DNA of 64,000 bases from Gammaproteobacteria bacterium (GTDB lineage: Bacteria; Pseudomonadota; Gammaproteobacteria; 21-64-14), in assembly GCA_027013145.1 (NCBI GenBank), contig JALUXX010000036.1, positions 1-64,000 on the forward strand, written 5' to 3'. A model generated the notes under the pieces. The model did no database searches and was not told where the DNA came from. It worked only from the letters and a program-made list of their open reading frames with translations. Positions 51,385 to 60,136 of this stretch are shown one piece after another (positions within the stretch are counted from its first letter, which is position 1; the number at the start of each line of letters is the position of its first letter). Made by a program: the position numbers and the translations under genes.

Positions 51385-52197
51385 TCAGAACAGCGACGCG
51401 CTCAGTTCGTTGACGGCGGCGAGCATTTCGGGATCGTCGGTCAGGGCCTGGGCGACCGCGGTGCGGCAGGCGGTCACCGGGGCGATGCCGCCGGCGATGA
51501 GCTTCGCCGCGTGTACGAGCAGGCGCGTGCTCGCGCCTTCGTCCAGCCCGCTGCCCTTGAGGTTGCGGGTCATGTGGGCGAACTTGACCAGCTTCTCGGC
51601 CACCGCCGCCTCGACGCCGGTTTCGCTGCGCACGATGCGCTGTTCCAGCTCCACTTCGGGGTAGTCGAACTCCAGCGCGACGAAGCGCTGGCGGGTGCTC
51701 TGCTTGAGGTCCTTGAGGACGCTCTGGTAGCCCGGGTTGTAGGAGATGGCCAGGCAGAACTCGGGCGAGGCCGCCAGCAGCTCGCCGCGCTTCTCGATCG
51801 GCAGCACGCGCCGGTCGTCGGCCAGCGGATGGATCACCACGGTGGTGTCCTTGCGCGCCTCGACGACCTCGTCGAGGTAGCAGATGCCGCCGCTGCGCAC
51901 GGCGCGCGCCAGCGGACCGTCGACCCAGACGGTCTCGCCGCCCGTGACGAGATAGCGTCCTACCAGATCCGAGGCGGTGAGGTCGTCGTGGCAGGAGACG
52001 GTGATCAGCGGGCGCTTCAGGCGCCAGGCCATGTGCTCCATGAACCGCGTCTTGCCGCAGCCCGTGGGTCCTTTGAGCAGCACCGGGAGCCCGTTGCGGT
52101 AGGCGGCCTCGAAGACCTCGATCTCGTCGCCGACGGGCTCGTAGTAGGGCTCGTCCTCGATGAAGTATTCTTCAGGTTTCAGCGCCTTCGCCTGCAC
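51385..52197 (-). CDS. cbbQ: CbbQ, MoxR-type AAA+ ATPase of the rubisco activase
   Basis: Hexameric ATPase that with CbbO remodels inhibited rubisco. The 270-residue product has [20 protein letters not shown], Walker [41 protein letters not shown], Walker [14 protein letters not shown] and the sensor [14 protein letters not shown]. These are all close to CbbQ/NirQ/NorQ; the adjacent CbbO favours CbbQ. GTG 52197 gives the usual CbbQ N-terminus; the frame is open to a GTG at 52272 (295 residues). No rubisco gene is nearby. Confidence 0.9.
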   Translation of the reverse strand: MQAKALKPEEYFIEDEPYYEPVGDEIEVFEAAYRNGLPVLLKGPTGCGKTRFMEHMAWRLKRPLITVSCHDDLTASDLVGRYLVTGGETVWVDGPLARAVRSGGICYLDEVVEARKDTTVVIHPLADDRRVLPIEKRGELLAASPEFCLAISYNPGYQSVLKDLKQSTRQRFVALEFDYPEVELEQRIVRSETGVEAAVAEKLVKFAHMTRNLKGSGLDEGASTRLLVHAAKLIAGGIAPVTACRTAVAQALTDDPEMLAAVNELSASLF

Positions 52198-52522
52198 CGG
52201 GGTCGCCTCGCCGCCTGCCGGATCCTGCGTGTAAGGTACCCGCCGGGCCGGTCGCGCCGCAACAATCCACACGGCCCATAAGGGCTATAGGGCAGGTCTA
52301 TCCGCGCATCGGCAGATTCGATCCGTACGGACGGGGCCTTCGGTGGCGCCGCCCCACGGTTGGCGGTATCCTTTTGCGCCACTTCGAAGCTTCATCAATT
52401 AGAAACGGTTCCGTCCCGGCACCCCCGAAGGGACCGCCGCGGAGTGCACACGCCCCGCGGACGTGGCCCGGGGGGCGGGTCCCGCGCAGCACGGGTGGCC
52501 GGGCCGAAACGGAGGGCAATCC
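52198..52522. other. Divergent region between cbbQ and qmoA
   Basis: About 325 bp, expected to carry promoters for cbbQ-cbbO (minus) and the qmo/hdr operon (plus). A short AT-richer patch (52381-52405) is the best place for the qmo promoter. I see no definite operator. GGAGGG at 52511-52516 is the qmoA ribosome-binding site. Confidence 0.4.
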
Positions 52523-53809
52523 ATGTCGGACGCAGTGGCGACCAGCCAGTCCATCCTGGTGGTGGGCGGGGGGATCAGCGGCATCACCGCGGCGCTGGAG
52601 GCCGCCGAGTGCGGCAAGCAGGTGGTGCTGGTGGAGAAGAACCCCTCGATCGGCGGCCGCGTCAGCCAGCTCTACAAGTATTTCCCCAAGCTGTGTTACC
52701 CGAGCTGCGGCCTGGAGATCAACCTGCGGCGGATCCGCGCCAACCGCAATCTGCGGCTGATGACGCAGACCGAGCTGGTGGGTCTGAGCGGGACGCCGGG
52801 CGATTACACCGCCACCCTGCGAATCGCGCCGCGCTACGTCAACGACAACTGCACGGGCTGCGGTGCATGCGCCGAGGCGGTGCAGGCGGAGTTCGACGAC
52901 GAATACAACTACGGCATGAAGAAGCGCAAGGGCGCCTATCTCCCGTTCAACATGGCCTATCCGCCGCGCTACGTCCTCGATCCGCGCATCCTCGGCACCG
53001 AGGACGCCGAGCGTGCCAAGGCGGCCTGCAAGTACGGGGCGATCGACCTGGACATGCAGGAGCGGACGGTCGATCTGCACGTAGGCGCGGTGATCTGGGC
53101 CACCGGCTGGCGCCCCTACGACGCGGCCCGCATCCAGCCCTACGGCTATGACCGCTTCGCCAACGTCATCACCAGCGTGGAGTTCGAGCGCATGATGGAT
53201 CCGTTCGGGCCCACCGGCGGCAAGCTGCTGCGCCCCTCCGACGGCAAGCCGGCGAAGGACGTCGCCTTCATCCAGTGCGCCGGATCGCGCGATCGCAACC
53301 ATCTCAAGCACTGCTCGCGCATCTGCTGCATGGCCTCTCTCAAGCAGAGCACCTATCTGCGCGAGCAGTTCGGGGACGAGGGGCGGGCGACGATCTACTA
53401 CATCGACATCCGCGCCATCGACCGGCTCGAGGACTTTTACGCGCGCGTCAAGGCCGACGAGAACGTGCGTTTCGTAAAGTCCAAGGTTGCGAGCATCACC
53501 GAGGACAAACAGACCGGAAACGTCATCCTCAATGGTGTCGATACGGAGGGTTACCACCGCTACAGCAACCCGCACGACCTGTGCGTGCTGGCCATCGGTA
53601 TGGAGCCGAGCGTGGACCGCTCCGCCTTCCCTGTCGAGGTGGCGGTGGACCAGAACGGGTTCATCGAGGCGGCCCCCGAGAACGGCGCGATTTTCGCCGC
53701 CGGCTGCTCGTCCGATGCGCTGGACGTGAACCGTTCGGTGCAGAGTGCGACCGCGGCGGCGCTGCGGGCCATACAGGTGGTCAACCGGGTCGCCGGAGTG
53801 GAGGGCTGA
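52523..53809 (+). CDS. qmoA: QmoA/HdrA-like FAD protein
   Basis: Cytoplasmic flavoprotein of the heterodisulfide-reductase family, thought to pass electrons between APS reductase or related partners and the membrane. The 428-residue protein has the FAD site ILVVGGGISGITAALEAAEC, EKNPSIGGRVSQLYKYFPKL, CYPSCGLEIN, and CAGSRDRNHLKHCSRICCM, typical of QmoA. A ferredoxin-like run, CTGCGACAEAV, has only three of the four cluster cysteines. ATG 52523 follows GGAGGG. It is the first gene of qmoA-qmoB-hdrC-hdrB, with 3-bp spacing to qmoB. Confidence 0.88.
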   Translation: MSDAVATSQSILVVGGGISGITAALEAAECGKQVVLVEKNPSIGGRVSQLYKYFPKLCYPSCGLEINLRRIRANRNLRLMTQTELVGLSGTPGDYTATLRIAPRYVNDNCTGCGACAEAVQAEFDDEYNYGMKKRKGAYLPFNMAYPPRYVLDPRILGTEDAERAKAACKYGAIDLDMQERTVDLHVGAVIWATGWRPYDAARIQPYGYDRFANVITSVEFERMMDPFGPTGGKLLRPSDGKPAKDVAFIQCAGSRDRNHLKHCSRICCMASLKQSTYLREQFGDEGRATIYYIDIRAIDRLEDFYARVKADENVRFVKSKVASITEDKQTGNVILNGVDTEGYHRYSNPHDLCVLAIGMEPSVDRSAFPVEVAVDQNGFIEAAPENGAIFAAGCSSDALDVNRSVQSATAAALRAIQVVNRVAGVEG

Positions 53810-53812
53810 GTC

Positions 53813-56071
53813 GTGGCGGACGTGAAGATCGGAGCGTACATCTGTAAGGGTTGCGGGCTGGGTGAGCGCCTGGACACCCAGGCGCTGGCGACGATCGCCA
53901 CGCGCGAGGGGAAGGCGGCGTTCGCCAAGGAGCACGACGTGCTCTGCTCGCAGTCCGGGGTCGACATGATCCGCAAGGATATCGACGCCGGCGAGGTCGA
54001 CCGCATCGTGCTGGCCGCCTGCTCGCGGCGCGCCAAGACCGATGCCTTCGGCTTCGATACCGTCGCCGTCTCGCGCTGCAACCTGCGCGAGGGAGTGATC
54101 TGGACGCAGCCCGACACCGAGGAGGCGCGTGAACTGACGCAGGAGATGGCCGAGGACTACGTGCGCATGTCCTGTGCCGAGGTCAAGCAGATGATCCCGC
54201 CGCATCCGAACGAGCTGGCCGAACGCAACCGCCATGTACTGGTGGTCGGCGGCGGCATCAGCGGCCTGACCGCCGCGGTGGAGGCCTCGCGCGCGGGCTA
54301 TCCGGTAACCCTGGTGGAGAAGTCCGGCGCGCTCGGAGGTTGGGCGGCGCAGTTGTGGCGTCGCGTGCCGACGCGGGCCCCGTACGCCGATCCGCAGGAC
54401 ACCGGCGTCGCCGAACTCGTCGCCGAGGTCGAAGCCGATCCCGGGATCACCGTCTATCTGAATTCGACTGTGACCCGCACCAGCGGTGCGCCCGGGCGTT
54501 TCGCTGTGGACATCACCGCCGAGAGCGGCGGGACGGCGACCGAGAACTTCGGTGCCATCGTCCAGGCGACCGGATTCACCCCCTACGACGCGAACCGGCT
54601 GCCCGAGTTCGGTTTCGGCAAGAGCCCGGACGTGGTCGATCAGTTGGGGCTGGAGGCCCTGGCGCGCGCGGCCGACGGCGGCGCGATCAAGCGTCCGTCG
54701 GACGGCAAAGAGGTGCGCAGCGTGCTGTTCATCCAGTGTGCGGGTCAGCGCAGCACGGCCAAGGGACATCTGCCTTACTGCTCCGGGCACTGCTGCAACA
54801 CCTCGATCAAGCAGGCGATGTATTTCAAGGACTCGAACCCCGACATCGATACGACGGTGCTGTATACCGACCTGCGTACGCCGGGCAAGGGCGAGGATCT
54901 GTACCGCAGCGGCCAGCGCAAGGGCGTGATCTTCACCAAGGGCGTCGCCCAGGAGGTCAAGCCCGGCGGGCGGGGTCTGCAGGTCCGCTTCAAGGACCTG
55001 ATCCTCGATCAGGAGGTCGAGGTCGATGCGGATCTCGTCGTGTTGGCCACCGGCATGGTGCCCAACTCCGGCGTGGACATCGAGGCCGCCCTCAAGAAGG
55101 AGGCGGCCGGAGCCGAAGGCGGCGCGGACGGGGAGGCGGCCGCCGATGCCGACGCGGCGCCCGTCCAGGAGGTCTCGATCCTCAACCTGGACTATCGCCA
55201 GGGTCCGGACCTGCCGAAGCTCATGCATGGATTCCAGGACTCCCACTTCATCTGCTTCCCCTACGAGACGCGGCGGACCGGGATCTACACCACCGGGCCG
55301 GTGCGTCGGCCGATGGACATCGCGCAGGCCCTCGAGGACGCGACCGGCGCGGCGCTCAAGGCGATTCAGGCCCTGGAGAACGCGGCACTCGGGCGCGCCG
55401 CCCACCCGCGCTCCGGGGACTTGAGCTATCCGAGCTTCCATCGCGACGGCTGCACCCAGTGCAAACGCTGCACGGTGGAGTGCCCGTTCGGCGCCATCGA
55501 CGAAGACGAGCAGCGCTATCCGATGTTCAACGAGGCCCGCTGCCGGCGCTGCGGCACCTGCATGGGGGCCTGTCCGGTGCGCGTGATCTACTTCGACAAC
55601 TACTCGATCGATACGGTGGGTCAGCAGATCAAAGCCGTGGACATGCCGGAGGAGAGTCAGGAGAAGCCGCGCATCCTGGTCCTCGCGTGCGAGAACGACG
55701 CCTACCCGGCGCTGGACATGGCGGCCATGAACCGCATCGGCTACAGCGCCTACGCGCGTGTCATTCCGGTGCGCTGTCTCGGTTCGGTCAATTCGATCTG
55801 GGTGACCGACGCCCTCAACGGCGGCTACGACGGCGTGATGCTGATGGGTTGCCAGAAGGGCGACAACTATCAATGCCATTTCGTCAAGGGCTCGGAACTG
55901 GCCCACTACCGCATGAGTAAGGTCTACGACACGCTCGAGCAGTTGCAGCTCGAGAAGGATCGGGTCGAGACGCATGAGGTGGCGATCACCGACATCCAGC
56001 GCGCACCGCAGCTCATCGAGGCGATGGCCGAAACGGTCAAGCGCGTCGGCCTCAGCCCGTTCAAGTTCTAG
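53813..56071 (+). CDS. qmoB: QmoB-like HdrA/MvhD fusion protein
   Basis: A 752-residue FAD/iron-sulfur protein. Domains in order are an N-terminal cysteine segment (GAYICKGCGLGE), an FAD domain (VLVVGGGISGLTAAVEASRA, EKSGALGGWAAQLW), the CAGQRSTAKGHLPYCSGHCC cysteine block, two [4Fe-4S] motifs (CTQCKRCTVECPFGA and CRRCGTCMGACPVR), and a C-terminal MvhD-type domain (ILVLACENDAYPALDMAAMN through LMGCQKGDNYQCHFVKG). This architecture is that of QmoB. The GTG start (53813) is 3 bp after qmoA. An Ala/Glu-rich insert near residues 430-450 is variable. Confidence 0.88.
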   Translation: MADVKIGAYICKGCGLGERLDTQALATIATREGKAAFAKEHDVLCSQSGVDMIRKDIDAGEVDRIVLAACSRRAKTDAFGFDTVAVSRCNLREGVIWTQPDTEEARELTQEMAEDYVRMSCAEVKQMIPPHPNELAERNRHVLVVGGGISGLTAAVEASRAGYPVTLVEKSGALGGWAAQLWRRVPTRAPYADPQDTGVAELVAEVEADPGITVYLNSTVTRTSGAPGRFAVDITAESGGTATENFGAIVQATGFTPYDANRLPEFGFGKSPDVVDQLGLEALARAADGGAIKRPSDGKEVRSVLFIQCAGQRSTAKGHLPYCSGHCCNTSIKQAMYFKDSNPDIDTTVLYTDLRTPGKGEDLYRSGQRKGVIFTKGVAQEVKPGGRGLQVRFKDLILDQEVEVDADLVVLATGMVPNSGVDIEAALKKEAAGAEGGADGEAAADADAAPVQEVSILNLDYRQGPDLPKLMHGFQDSHFICFPYETRRTGIYTTGPVRRPMDIAQALEDATGAALKAIQALENAALGRAAHPRSGDLSYPSFHRDGCTQCKRCTVECPFGAIDEDEQRYPMFNEARCRRCGTCMGACPVRVIYFDNYSIDTVGQQIKAVDMPEESQEKPRILVLACENDAYPALDMAAMNRIGYSAYARVIPVRCLGSVNSIWVTDALNGGYDGVMLMGCQKGDNYQCHFVKGSELAHYRMSKVYDTLEQLQLEKDRVETHEVAITDIQRAPQLIEAMAETVKRVGLSPFKF

Positions 56072-56082
56072 GAGATGGAGCG

Positions 56083-56709
56083 ATGAGCGATCTCAACACC
56101 GCCATGGTGGAGAAGTACCGCAACAGCTTCCTCAAGGAGGTGGAGGCGAATGTCGAGGAAGGCGAATGGGTGAAGATGTGCATGCAGTGCGGCGTGTGCT
56201 CGGGGTCCTGTCCGCTCGGGCCCTACTGGGAGCACCCTCCCCAGGAGATCTTCATGATGATCCGCGCGGGCGAGCGCGACGAGGTCCTGAAGTCCACCTC
56301 CATGTGGATGTGCACCTCGTGCTACAACTGCATCGTGCGTTGTCCGCGTGAACTGCCCATAACCCACATCATGCATGGGCTTGCCCATTACGCCGAGCGT
56401 CTGGGGATCGCCCCGAGGCAGAATCCGACGCGCAAGTTCGCGCTGATGTTCTGGGACAACCTCTCCAAGACCGGTCGCGTGAACGAGCCGGTGCTCGGCG
56501 TCGGGCTCTACTTCATGAACGGGATCAAGGAAGGGATTCGGACTGCGCTGCGGATGGCGCCGGTCGGCTTGGGGATGCTCAGGACCAAACGGTTCAACCC
56601 CTTCGCCTTCCTGTTCCATCGCGGCTGCAAGGGGAAGAAGGACATCCACAAGATCATCCGTAAGGCGCGCGAGCTCGAGCTTGCCAAGGCCGCCAAGTTC
56701 GGCGGCTAG
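56083..56709 (+). CDS. hdrC: HdrC-like iron-sulfur subunit
   Basis: Small electron-transfer subunit with two [4Fe-4S] clusters. The 208-residue protein has CMQCGVCSGSCPLG and CTSCYNCIVRCPRE, the standard HdrC pair, and then a basic C-terminal part lacking membrane helices. Lack of helices distinguishes it from QmoC, which has a membrane cytochrome domain. It starts 11 bp after qmoB with a GGAG ribosome-binding site. It presumably hands electrons between QmoB and HdrB. Confidence 0.9.
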   Translation: MSDLNTAMVEKYRNSFLKEVEANVEEGEWVKMCMQCGVCSGSCPLGPYWEHPPQEIFMMIRAGERDEVLKSTSMWMCTSCYNCIVRCPRELPITHIMHGLAHYAERLGIAPRQNPTRKFALMFWDNLSKTGRVNEPVLGVGLYFMNGIKEGIRTALRMAPVGLGMLRTKRFNPFAFLFHRGCKGKKDIHKIIRKARELELAKAAKFGG

Positions 56710-56722
56710 GAGGGTAGTCGAT

Positions 56723-57625
56723 ATGGCCAAGAAGGAATATATGTTCTATCCGGGATGTTCGGCCGAGCGGTTGGCCTCCGCCTCGAACTACGAGGTCTCG
56801 GTGCAGGCCATGTGCGACGTGCTCGACATCCAGCTCAACGAGATCCCGGACTGGAACTGTTGCGGCGCATCGATCGGCTACGCCGGAGGCGGCGAGCTGC
56901 CGCGCCTCGCCCTGAATGCGCGCAATCTCGCGATCGCCGAGCAGGAACACCCGGAACAGGACATCGTCGCCACCTGTGCGGCCTGCTGGCTCGGCGCCCG
57001 GGAGACCAAGGACCGCCTGGAAGAGGACAGCACGCTGATGCGCGAGACCAACGAGGCGCTGGCCGAGGCCGGGCTCAAGTACGAGGCCAAGCAGCGTGTG
57101 CGGCACATGGTCGAAGTGCTGATCGAGGATATCGGCTACGAGGAACTCGGCAGCCACGTGAAGAAGCCGCTCAGCGGGATGAAGATCGCGGGCTATGTCG
57201 GCTGCCAGACCAACCGGCCGTTCGGAATCGAGGGCGAATCCTTCGAGAATCCCAAGTACCTCGACAAGATGATCGAGACGGTCGGGGCGGAACCGGTCGA
57301 GAAATACGACAAGAAGGTCCAGTGCTGCGGCGGGGCCCTGGCGTTTTCCGAACCCGAGAAGAGCCAGGCGATGATCAAGGACATCATCGAGGCGGCCTAC
57401 GACGGCGGCGCCGACATGATCGTCACTCCCTGCCCGGTGTGCCAGCTCAACGTCGAGGTCTATCAGGGGCAGATCAACAAGAAGTATCGGACCAAGTTCG
57501 AGATGCCGGTGGTCTACTATAGCCAGCTCATGGGCGTCGCCTACGGCAAGAGCGCCAAGCAGGTCGGCCTCGACGGCCAGGTCATCCGCGCCCGCAAGCT
57601 CGAGGAGCTCGCGGACAAGAAGTAG
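56723..57625 (+). CDS. hdrB: HdrB-like subunit with two CCG domains
   Basis: Catalytic-type subunit of heterodisulfide reductase. The 300-residue protein has two cysteine-rich CCG motifs: the first spans FYPGCSAE, NCCGASIG and CAACW; the second spans GCQTN, QCCGGALAF and CPVCQLN. In methanogen HdrB these hold noncubane [4Fe-4S] clusters. The start ATG 56723 is preceded by AGGAGGG, and it is the last gene of the operon, closed by a strong terminator. The natural substrate in a bacterium is not known from sequence. Confidence 0.9.
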   Translation: MAKKEYMFYPGCSAERLASASNYEVSVQAMCDVLDIQLNEIPDWNCCGASIGYAGGGELPRLALNARNLAIAEQEHPEQDIVATCAACWLGARETKDRLEEDSTLMRETNEALAEAGLKYEAKQRVRHMVEVLIEDIGYEELGSHVKKPLSGMKIAGYVGCQTNRPFGIEGESFENPKYLDKMIETVGAEPVEKYDKKVQCCGGALAFSEPEKSQAMIKDIIEAAYDGGADMIVTPCPVCQLNVEVYQGQINKKYRTKFEMPVVYYSQLMGVAYGKSAKQVGLDGQVIRARKLEELADKK

Positions 57626-57663
57626 TCCCCGCCCCCCCGTCCCGCGGACCCTTCGAAACCAAC

Positions 57664-57690
57664 AACCCCCGGAAATTCCGGGGGTTTTTT
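57664..57690 (+). terminator. Intrinsic terminator of the qmo/hdr operon
   Basis: AACCCCCGGA and TCCGGGGGTT form a perfect 10-bp stem with a 3-base loop, followed by TTTTTT. It lies 39 bp past hdrB. Confidence 0.9.
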
Positions 57691-57799
57691 ATGTCGGCGT
57701 GCGGATCCCCGGTTGCGCCGGTGCGGCGCGCGCGCGCCCCCCTCAAGGCGTTGGCCGCGTGGCCGATAGGGAGGTCTGTAACCAGGAGGGAGTGATGCC

Positions 57800-58774
57800 A
57801 TGAGCACTCAGATTTTCCGACGCATGCTGGCCGCGGCCGCCGTCACGGCGCTCTGTGCCGGCACTGCCTGGGCCAAGACGGACGCCGCTGCGGGGGCGCG
57901 GACGGCCGCTCCGGCGGGTACGGCGACCGTTCAGGTGACCGCTTCGGCGCGTCGCGAGGGCCCCCTGCTGTGGGTGGGTTGCGGGATCAGCAAGAAGTCC
58001 TACATGATCGCAGCCGCCAAGGCCTTCACCGCCAAGACCGGCATCAAGATCAAGGTCGAGGGCGGCGGAGCGACGCGCGGGATCCGCGACGTGGCCGACG
58101 GCAAGGCCGACTTCGGCGGTTCCTGCCGTTTCATTATCCCCGGGGTGCGCGCCGAGATGGGCGACATCCTCAAGCCGGTCGCCTGGGACGCGCTCGTGGT
58201 GATCACCCACCCGGGGAACCCGGTCAAGAACATCACCCTGGACCAGGTGCGCGGCGTCTACCTGGGAAAGATCACGAACTGGAAGCAACTCGGCGGGCCC
58301 GATAAGCCGATCCACCTGTTCGTGCGCAAGGGCGATATCTCCGGGGTCGGGCGCACCATCCGCAAGCTGGTATTCGGCAACTACGATCAGCAATTCGTGG
58401 CGTATAAGACTTTCCGTTCTTCCGGACCGCTGGAGAAGGCGGTGGAGAAGGACCCGGACGCGATCGCGATCACGGGCATCAGCAGCGCCCGCAAGCGCAA
58501 GGTCGATATCCTGGCGCTGAACGGGAAGCGGCCGACCTACGACAACATCAAGGACGGCAAGTACGTCCTGTATCGGCCGCTGTACCTGGTCGTGAATCCG
58601 GACAGCCCCAAAATCGCGGAGGTGAACCAGTTCGTCAAGTTCATCTACAGCCCGGAGGGGCGCCGGGTCATCCGCGCCAACGGCGTAGTGCCGTACATGG
58701 ACGCGTTGCAGCTCGTGATGAAGCAGGTCGCCCAGGACCAGCAGGCGCGCGCCATGGGGCTGTACCGGCACTGA
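57800..58774 (+). CDS. PstS-like periplasmic substrate-binding protein
   Basis: A 324-residue exported protein. The signal peptide MSTQIFRRMLAAAAVTALC ends at about AWA (residue 25). The mature part has VGCGISKKSYMIAAAKAFTA, VEGGGATRGIRDVADGKADF, GGSCRFI, GVYLGKITNWKQLGGPD and ISGVGRTIRKLVF, all characteristic of phosphate-binding PstS-type proteins (PBP-like fold). No pst permease or ATPase genes lie nearby, so it is an orphan; the ligand may be phosphate or another oxyanion. It is a single-gene unit between two terminators. Confidence 0.82.
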   Translation: MSTQIFRRMLAAAAVTALCAGTAWAKTDAAAGARTAAPAGTATVQVTASARREGPLLWVGCGISKKSYMIAAAKAFTAKTGIKIKVEGGGATRGIRDVADGKADFGGSCRFIIPGVRAEMGDILKPVAWDALVVITHPGNPVKNITLDQVRGVYLGKITNWKQLGGPDKPIHLFVRKGDISGVGRTIRKLVFGNYDQQFVAYKTFRSSGPLEKAVEKDPDAIAITGISSARKRKVDILALNGKRPTYDNIKDGKYVLYRPLYLVVNPDSPKIAEVNQFVKFIYSPEGRRVIRANGVVPYMDALQLVMKQVAQDQQARAMGLYRH

Positions 58775-58799
58775 CGATCCCTCAGCGGTGTACCGGGGG

Positions 58800-58834
58800 A
58801 CGGCCCGCGCCCGCGGCGCGGGCCGTTTTCCGTT
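58800..58834 (+). terminator. Intrinsic terminator after the PstS-like gene
   Basis: ACGGCCCGCGCC and GGCGCGGGCCGT form a perfect 12-bp stem with a 3-base loop, followed by TTTCCGTTTT. It lies 25 bp past the stop codon. Confidence 0.75.
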
Positions 58835-59005
58835 TTCGCCTCCCTGTGGCGGCTCGCCCCGTCCCCGCCTCGCGCTCCGGCGAGCAGGCGTCGCGCCCGG
58901 TACTCCGCTCCACCACGGGTCGACACCGTGCCGGGGGTGGCGGACAATGGCGTGCAGCCAAGCATAGGGCGACACCGGTGCGGTGGTTTCGGGCGCTGGT
59001 CGAAG

Positions 59006-59980
59006 ATGAAAACGACTTTCTCCAAGCCTCTCTTCCGTCACGTCACTTTTCGCCAGCTCCAGATCTTTGAGGCGGTCGTTCGTAACGCAAGCTTCACCAA
59101 GGCGGCGGACGAACTCTTTCTTGCGCAACCCACGATCTCGCTTCAGATGAAGAAGCTGGCGCAGGTCCTCGGCCTCCCTCTCATCGAGCAGGAGGGTAGG
59201 GATGTGCGAGTGACCGACGCCGGCCAGGATCTCTTCGCGGCCTGCCAGGAAGTGATCCGCGTTTTCGAGAATCTCGAAACGCAGGTCGCCGATCACAAGG
59301 GCCTGCGACGGGGCAAATTGCGTCTCGGCGTCGTGACCACTGCGAAGTATATCGCCCCGGAGCTTCTCGCCGCGTTCGGCGAGCGCTATCCGGGGATTCA
59401 GTTCGCCATGAAGGTCAGCAACCGCGACGAGATCATCCAGCGGATTCAGGGCAACGAGGACGACCTCTACGTCATGGGCCAGGTGCCCGATGACGAGGTC
59501 GAAGTGGAAGCCATTCCCTTCGCGCCCAATCCGCTCGCGGTCATGGCCCAGCACGGCCACCCCTTTGCCCGCAGGCCGCCGCCCCTGCCCCTGGCGGCCA
59601 TCGTCGAAGAACCGTTTCTTGCCCGCGAAGCCGGCTCGGGGACTCGTCATGCCTACCTGAGACTCTTTGCGGAGAAAGGGCTCAAGCCCAACATCGTCAT
59701 GGAGCTGGGGAGCAACGAGGCGATCAAGCACTCCGTCGCCAGCGGCCTGGGGATCTCGATTCTTTCGGTTCACTCCCTGGCTCTGGAGGGGGCCGGCGGA
59801 CCGATCCAGATCCTGGACGTGGAGGGTTTCCCCATCCTCCGCAAGTGGTATCTGGTCCGTCCGCGTGGCAAGCGCCTGTCATTGACGGCACAGAAATTCC
59901 TCGAGTTCTCCATCGCCCAGGAGGACTTCATCACCCGCAGGCTGGTGGCGCTGTGGCCGGATTTGTCCCGCTATCTCTGA
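59006..59980 (+). CDS. LysR-family regulator (CbbR-like), next to the dab operon
   Basis: A 324-residue activator/repressor. The N-terminal winged helix reads VTFRQLQIFEAVVRNASFTK, AADELFLAQPTISLQMKKL. The C-terminal ligand-binding domain (RGKLRLGVVTTAKYIAPELL, FAMKVSNRDEII) resembles CbbR, which senses metabolites of CO2 fixation. ATG 59006 (MKTTFSKPLFRHVTFRQ) is chosen; the frame is open to 58928 with unlike sequence. It directly precedes dabB-dabA on the same strand, so it probably controls inorganic-carbon uptake. Confidence 0.88.
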   Translation: MKTTFSKPLFRHVTFRQLQIFEAVVRNASFTKAADELFLAQPTISLQMKKLAQVLGLPLIEQEGRDVRVTDAGQDLFAACQEVIRVFENLETQVADHKGLRRGKLRLGVVTTAKYIAPELLAAFGERYPGIQFAMKVSNRDEIIQRIQGNEDDLYVMGQVPDDEVEVEAIPFAPNPLAVMAQHGHPFARRPPPLPLAAIVEEPFLAREAGSGTRHAYLRLFAEKGLKPNIVMELGSNEAIKHSVASGLGISILSVHSLALEGAGGPIQILDVEGFPILRKWYLVRPRGKRLSLTAQKFLEFSIAQEDFITRRLVALWPDLSRYL

Positions 59981-60061
59981 GCGGGCGGGATCGGGTGCGT
60001 ACCACGCGCCCGGTACGCGTCTCCAACCGTCCGGTAAATTTATATTTATAAATGTTACAAA

Positions 60062-60090
60062 TTGACTATTTAAATTTGAATAAATAATTC
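60062..60090 (+). promoter_or_regulatory. AT-rich promoter region of dabB-dabA
   Basis: TTGACT (60062-60067) is followed after 17 bases by TAATTC (60085-60090); TAAATA at 60081 is an alternative -10. The stretch 60030-60095 is strikingly AT-rich in a GC-rich genome. It contains ATTTATAAAT and other T-N11-A-like sequences of the kind bound by LysR proteins. The dabB ribosome-binding site GAGGAGA follows at 60123-60129. Confidence 0.5.
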
Positions 60091-60136
60091 TCCATCGCTA
60101 GAGTCTCCCGCGACGATTCCATGCGAGGAGAAAGCA

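Noticed and set aside
51327-51385. norQ-norD (denitrification) identity for the AAA+ and VWA genes
   Set aside because: The families are related, but the CbbO-type sequence and autotrophic context fit cbbQ-cbbO better, and no nitric oxide reductase gene is present.
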